This document shows, piece by piece, positions 6,101 through 7,161 of a stretch of DNA of 7,161 bases. The translations under genes and the position numbers were made by a program. Under the pieces are notes generated by a model that had not been told where the DNA came from, did no database searches, and worked only from the letters and a program-made list of their open reading frames with translations. Source of the DNA: Anaerolineales bacterium (lineage in GTDB: Bacteria > Chloroflexota > Anaerolineae > Anaerolineales > E44-bin32); the NCBI GenBank assembly GCA_023144145.1, contig JAGLGG010000204.1:1-7161 (forward strand), in the 5' to 3' direction. Numbering within the stretch: the first letter of the stretch is position 1; each line of letters starts with the position of its first letter.

Positions 6101-7161
6101 ATGACCAATTTCGTTGATGTTGACCTCAGCAGCAAGCGCTACGCTCTCCGGGAAACGCCTGAAAAGAGTGTGCGGGCTTTTCTTGGTGGGCGTGGTCTAA
6201 ATATGCTCTTCCTGGCAAGGTTGCTCCGAGGTGCAGGAGGTGCCGCGAAAGTAGACCCATTTGGGCCAGAGAATCCCCTGATCTTTGGCGCCGGGTTGCT
6301 CACTGGCACCATCGCTCCAAATGCCGCCAGGTTCAATGTCAGTGCCAAATCACCGGAGACTCTTGGGCTTGGGGATGCAAATTGTGGTGGGTTCTTCGCC
6401 GCCGCGATGCGACGTTCAGGTTTTGATCGCATCGTGATAAGAGGTTGTGCACAAGAGCCAACCTACCTCTATCTGGAGGATGGACAAGTACATTTTCTTC
6501 CAGCCAATGACTTGTGGGGCATGGGCTCATTCGAAACCCAGCAAGCGCTAGTGAAAATCCACGGACCTGGCACCATCTCTGCCGTAATCGGTCCTGCGGG
6601 AGAAAACCTGGTTCGTATGGCAGCTGTGATGACGGGAAAGAAAAACACTGCCGGCCGATGTGGGATGGGAGCCGTGATGGGCTCCAAAAACCTCAAAGCC
6701 ATCGCCGCAAAAGGTCGCGGGAAACTCCAAATCACAGATCCCAAAAAGCTGCGGCAAGATCGGATTGAATTAACCGAATACCTCAAAAACTCTAAGGTGG
6801 TTCAAGTCTTGGGGAAGCTTGGCACACCATTTCTCTACCAGGTGAGCAATACACTCGGAACAATCCGCACACGCAACAGCCAGCACAACTTCTTCGAGGA
6901 TACACTTAATGCAGAAGAGGTTGAGCGATACGTCGACAAGATGCTCGCCTGCACCTCCTGCGTCGTTCATTGTCGGCACCGGAATATCCTGGGAGGCGAG
7001 GGACCCGAATACTCAACCATTGGACTACTGGGAGCAAACCTTGGAATCGCCCCGACAGACCAGGTCATTCAACTTAACAACCTGGTCAACGAACTCGGCC
7101 TTGATTCATCTTCGACCGGAACCATTATCGCCTGGGCATTGGAACTATATCAAAGGGGCAT
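6101..7161 (+). CDS. aor: aldehyde:ferredoxin oxidoreductase, N-terminal part (runs off the window)
   Basis: From ATG 6101 the frame stays open to the right edge, giving 353 codons of a protein usually about 600 residues long. It would oxidise aldehydes to acids, or reduce acids, with ferredoxin, using a tungsten or molybdenum bis-pterin cofactor and one 4Fe-4S cluster. GGRGLN (29-34) and FGPENPLIFGAGLLTGT mark the first domain. AGRCGMGAVMGSKNLKAI (around 185-202) is the pterin-binding signature. C284, C287 and C291 (CX2CX3C) match the first three cluster cysteines of the family; the fourth lies beyond the window. GPEYSTIGLLG around 302-312 matches the conserved glutamate region. AGAAGG lies 9 bases before the start. 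Substrate range cannot be assigned: the family also includes formaldehyde, glyceraldehyde-3-phosphate and benzoyl-CoA-reductase-type members. Confidence 0.93.
   Translation, partial: MTNFVDVDLSSKRYALRETPEKSVRAFLGGRGLNMLFLARLLRGAGGAAKVDPFGPENPLIFGAGLLTGTIAPNAARFNVSAKSPETLGLGDANCGGFFAAAMRRSGFDRIVIRGCAQEPTYLYLEDGQVHFLPANDLWGMGSFETQQALVKIHGPGTISAVIGPAGENLVRMAAVMTGKKNTAGRCGMGAVMGSKNLKAIAAKGRGKLQITDPKKLRQDRIELTEYLKNSKVVQVLGKLGTPFLYQVSNTLGTIRTRNSQHNFFEDTLNAEEVERYVDKMLACTSCVVHCRHRNILGGEGPEYSTIGLLGANLGIAPTDQVIQLNNLVNELGLDSSSTGTIIAWALELYQRG

Noticed and set aside
1..7161. CRISPR array, tRNA, rRNA or insertion sequence
   Set aside because: By eye I found no regularly spaced repeats, no cloverleaf or rRNA-like stretch and no transposase. 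The dehydrogenase decay is not flanked by recognisable insertion-sequence ends.

Overview
The window looks like part of an anaerobic bacterial chromosome. It carries an oxygen-sensitive indolepyruvate:ferredoxin oxidoreductase pair and the start of a tungsten/molybdenum-pterin aldehyde:ferredoxin oxidoreductase, both of which use ferredoxin. GC content is moderate, and GTG/TTG starts are plausible for two genes. The style of the PaaX regulator and of the alpha-alkylmalate-synthase-like protein would fit Chloroflexota or a similar sediment anaerobe, but the sequence alone cannot fix the taxon.

Layout. Bases 1-440 (minus strand) hold the N-terminal half of a PaaX-family regulator that runs off the left edge, with a good sigma70-type promoter at 484-511. 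Bases 441-938 are a divergent control region with no convincing gene. It contains a possible plus-strand promoter (687-714), a long inverted repeat (794-842) and a weaker diverged copy of it about 108 bp downstream. From 996 all genes are on the plus strand and tightly packed: the 3' remnant of a zinc-type alcohol dehydrogenase gene (996-1178), an ACMSD-type amidohydrolase (1175-2035), iorA (2039-3817), iorB (3830-4426), a DRE-TIM alpha-alkylmalate-synthase-like gene (4468-5730), a MoaD/ThiS-like sulfur carrier (5821-6078) and the first 353 codons of an aldehyde ferredoxin oxidoreductase (from 6101, running off the right edge).

How the genes may work together (inference). IorAB oxidatively decarboxylates aryl-2-oxoacids to aryl-acetyl-CoA. 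The aldehyde oxidoreductase interconverts aldehydes and acids, and the MoaD-like protein would supply sulfur for its pterin cofactor. The DRE-TIM enzyme could condense acetyl-CoA with a 2-oxoacid, or run a related lyase reaction. The amidohydrolase could decarboxylate or hydrolyse an aromatic or unsaturated acid. Classical PaaX senses phenylacetyl-CoA, which is a product IorAB can make from phenylpyruvate. Control of an aromatic 2-oxoacid/aldehyde pathway by its own acyl-CoA product is therefore a coherent hypothesis, but it is not proven by this window.

The most unusual points are the unfamiliar gene combination, the decayed dehydrogenase end that appears to survive as a translational lead-in to the amidohydrolase (which has no ribosome binding site of its own), and the repeated inverted-repeat structures in the divergent control region.
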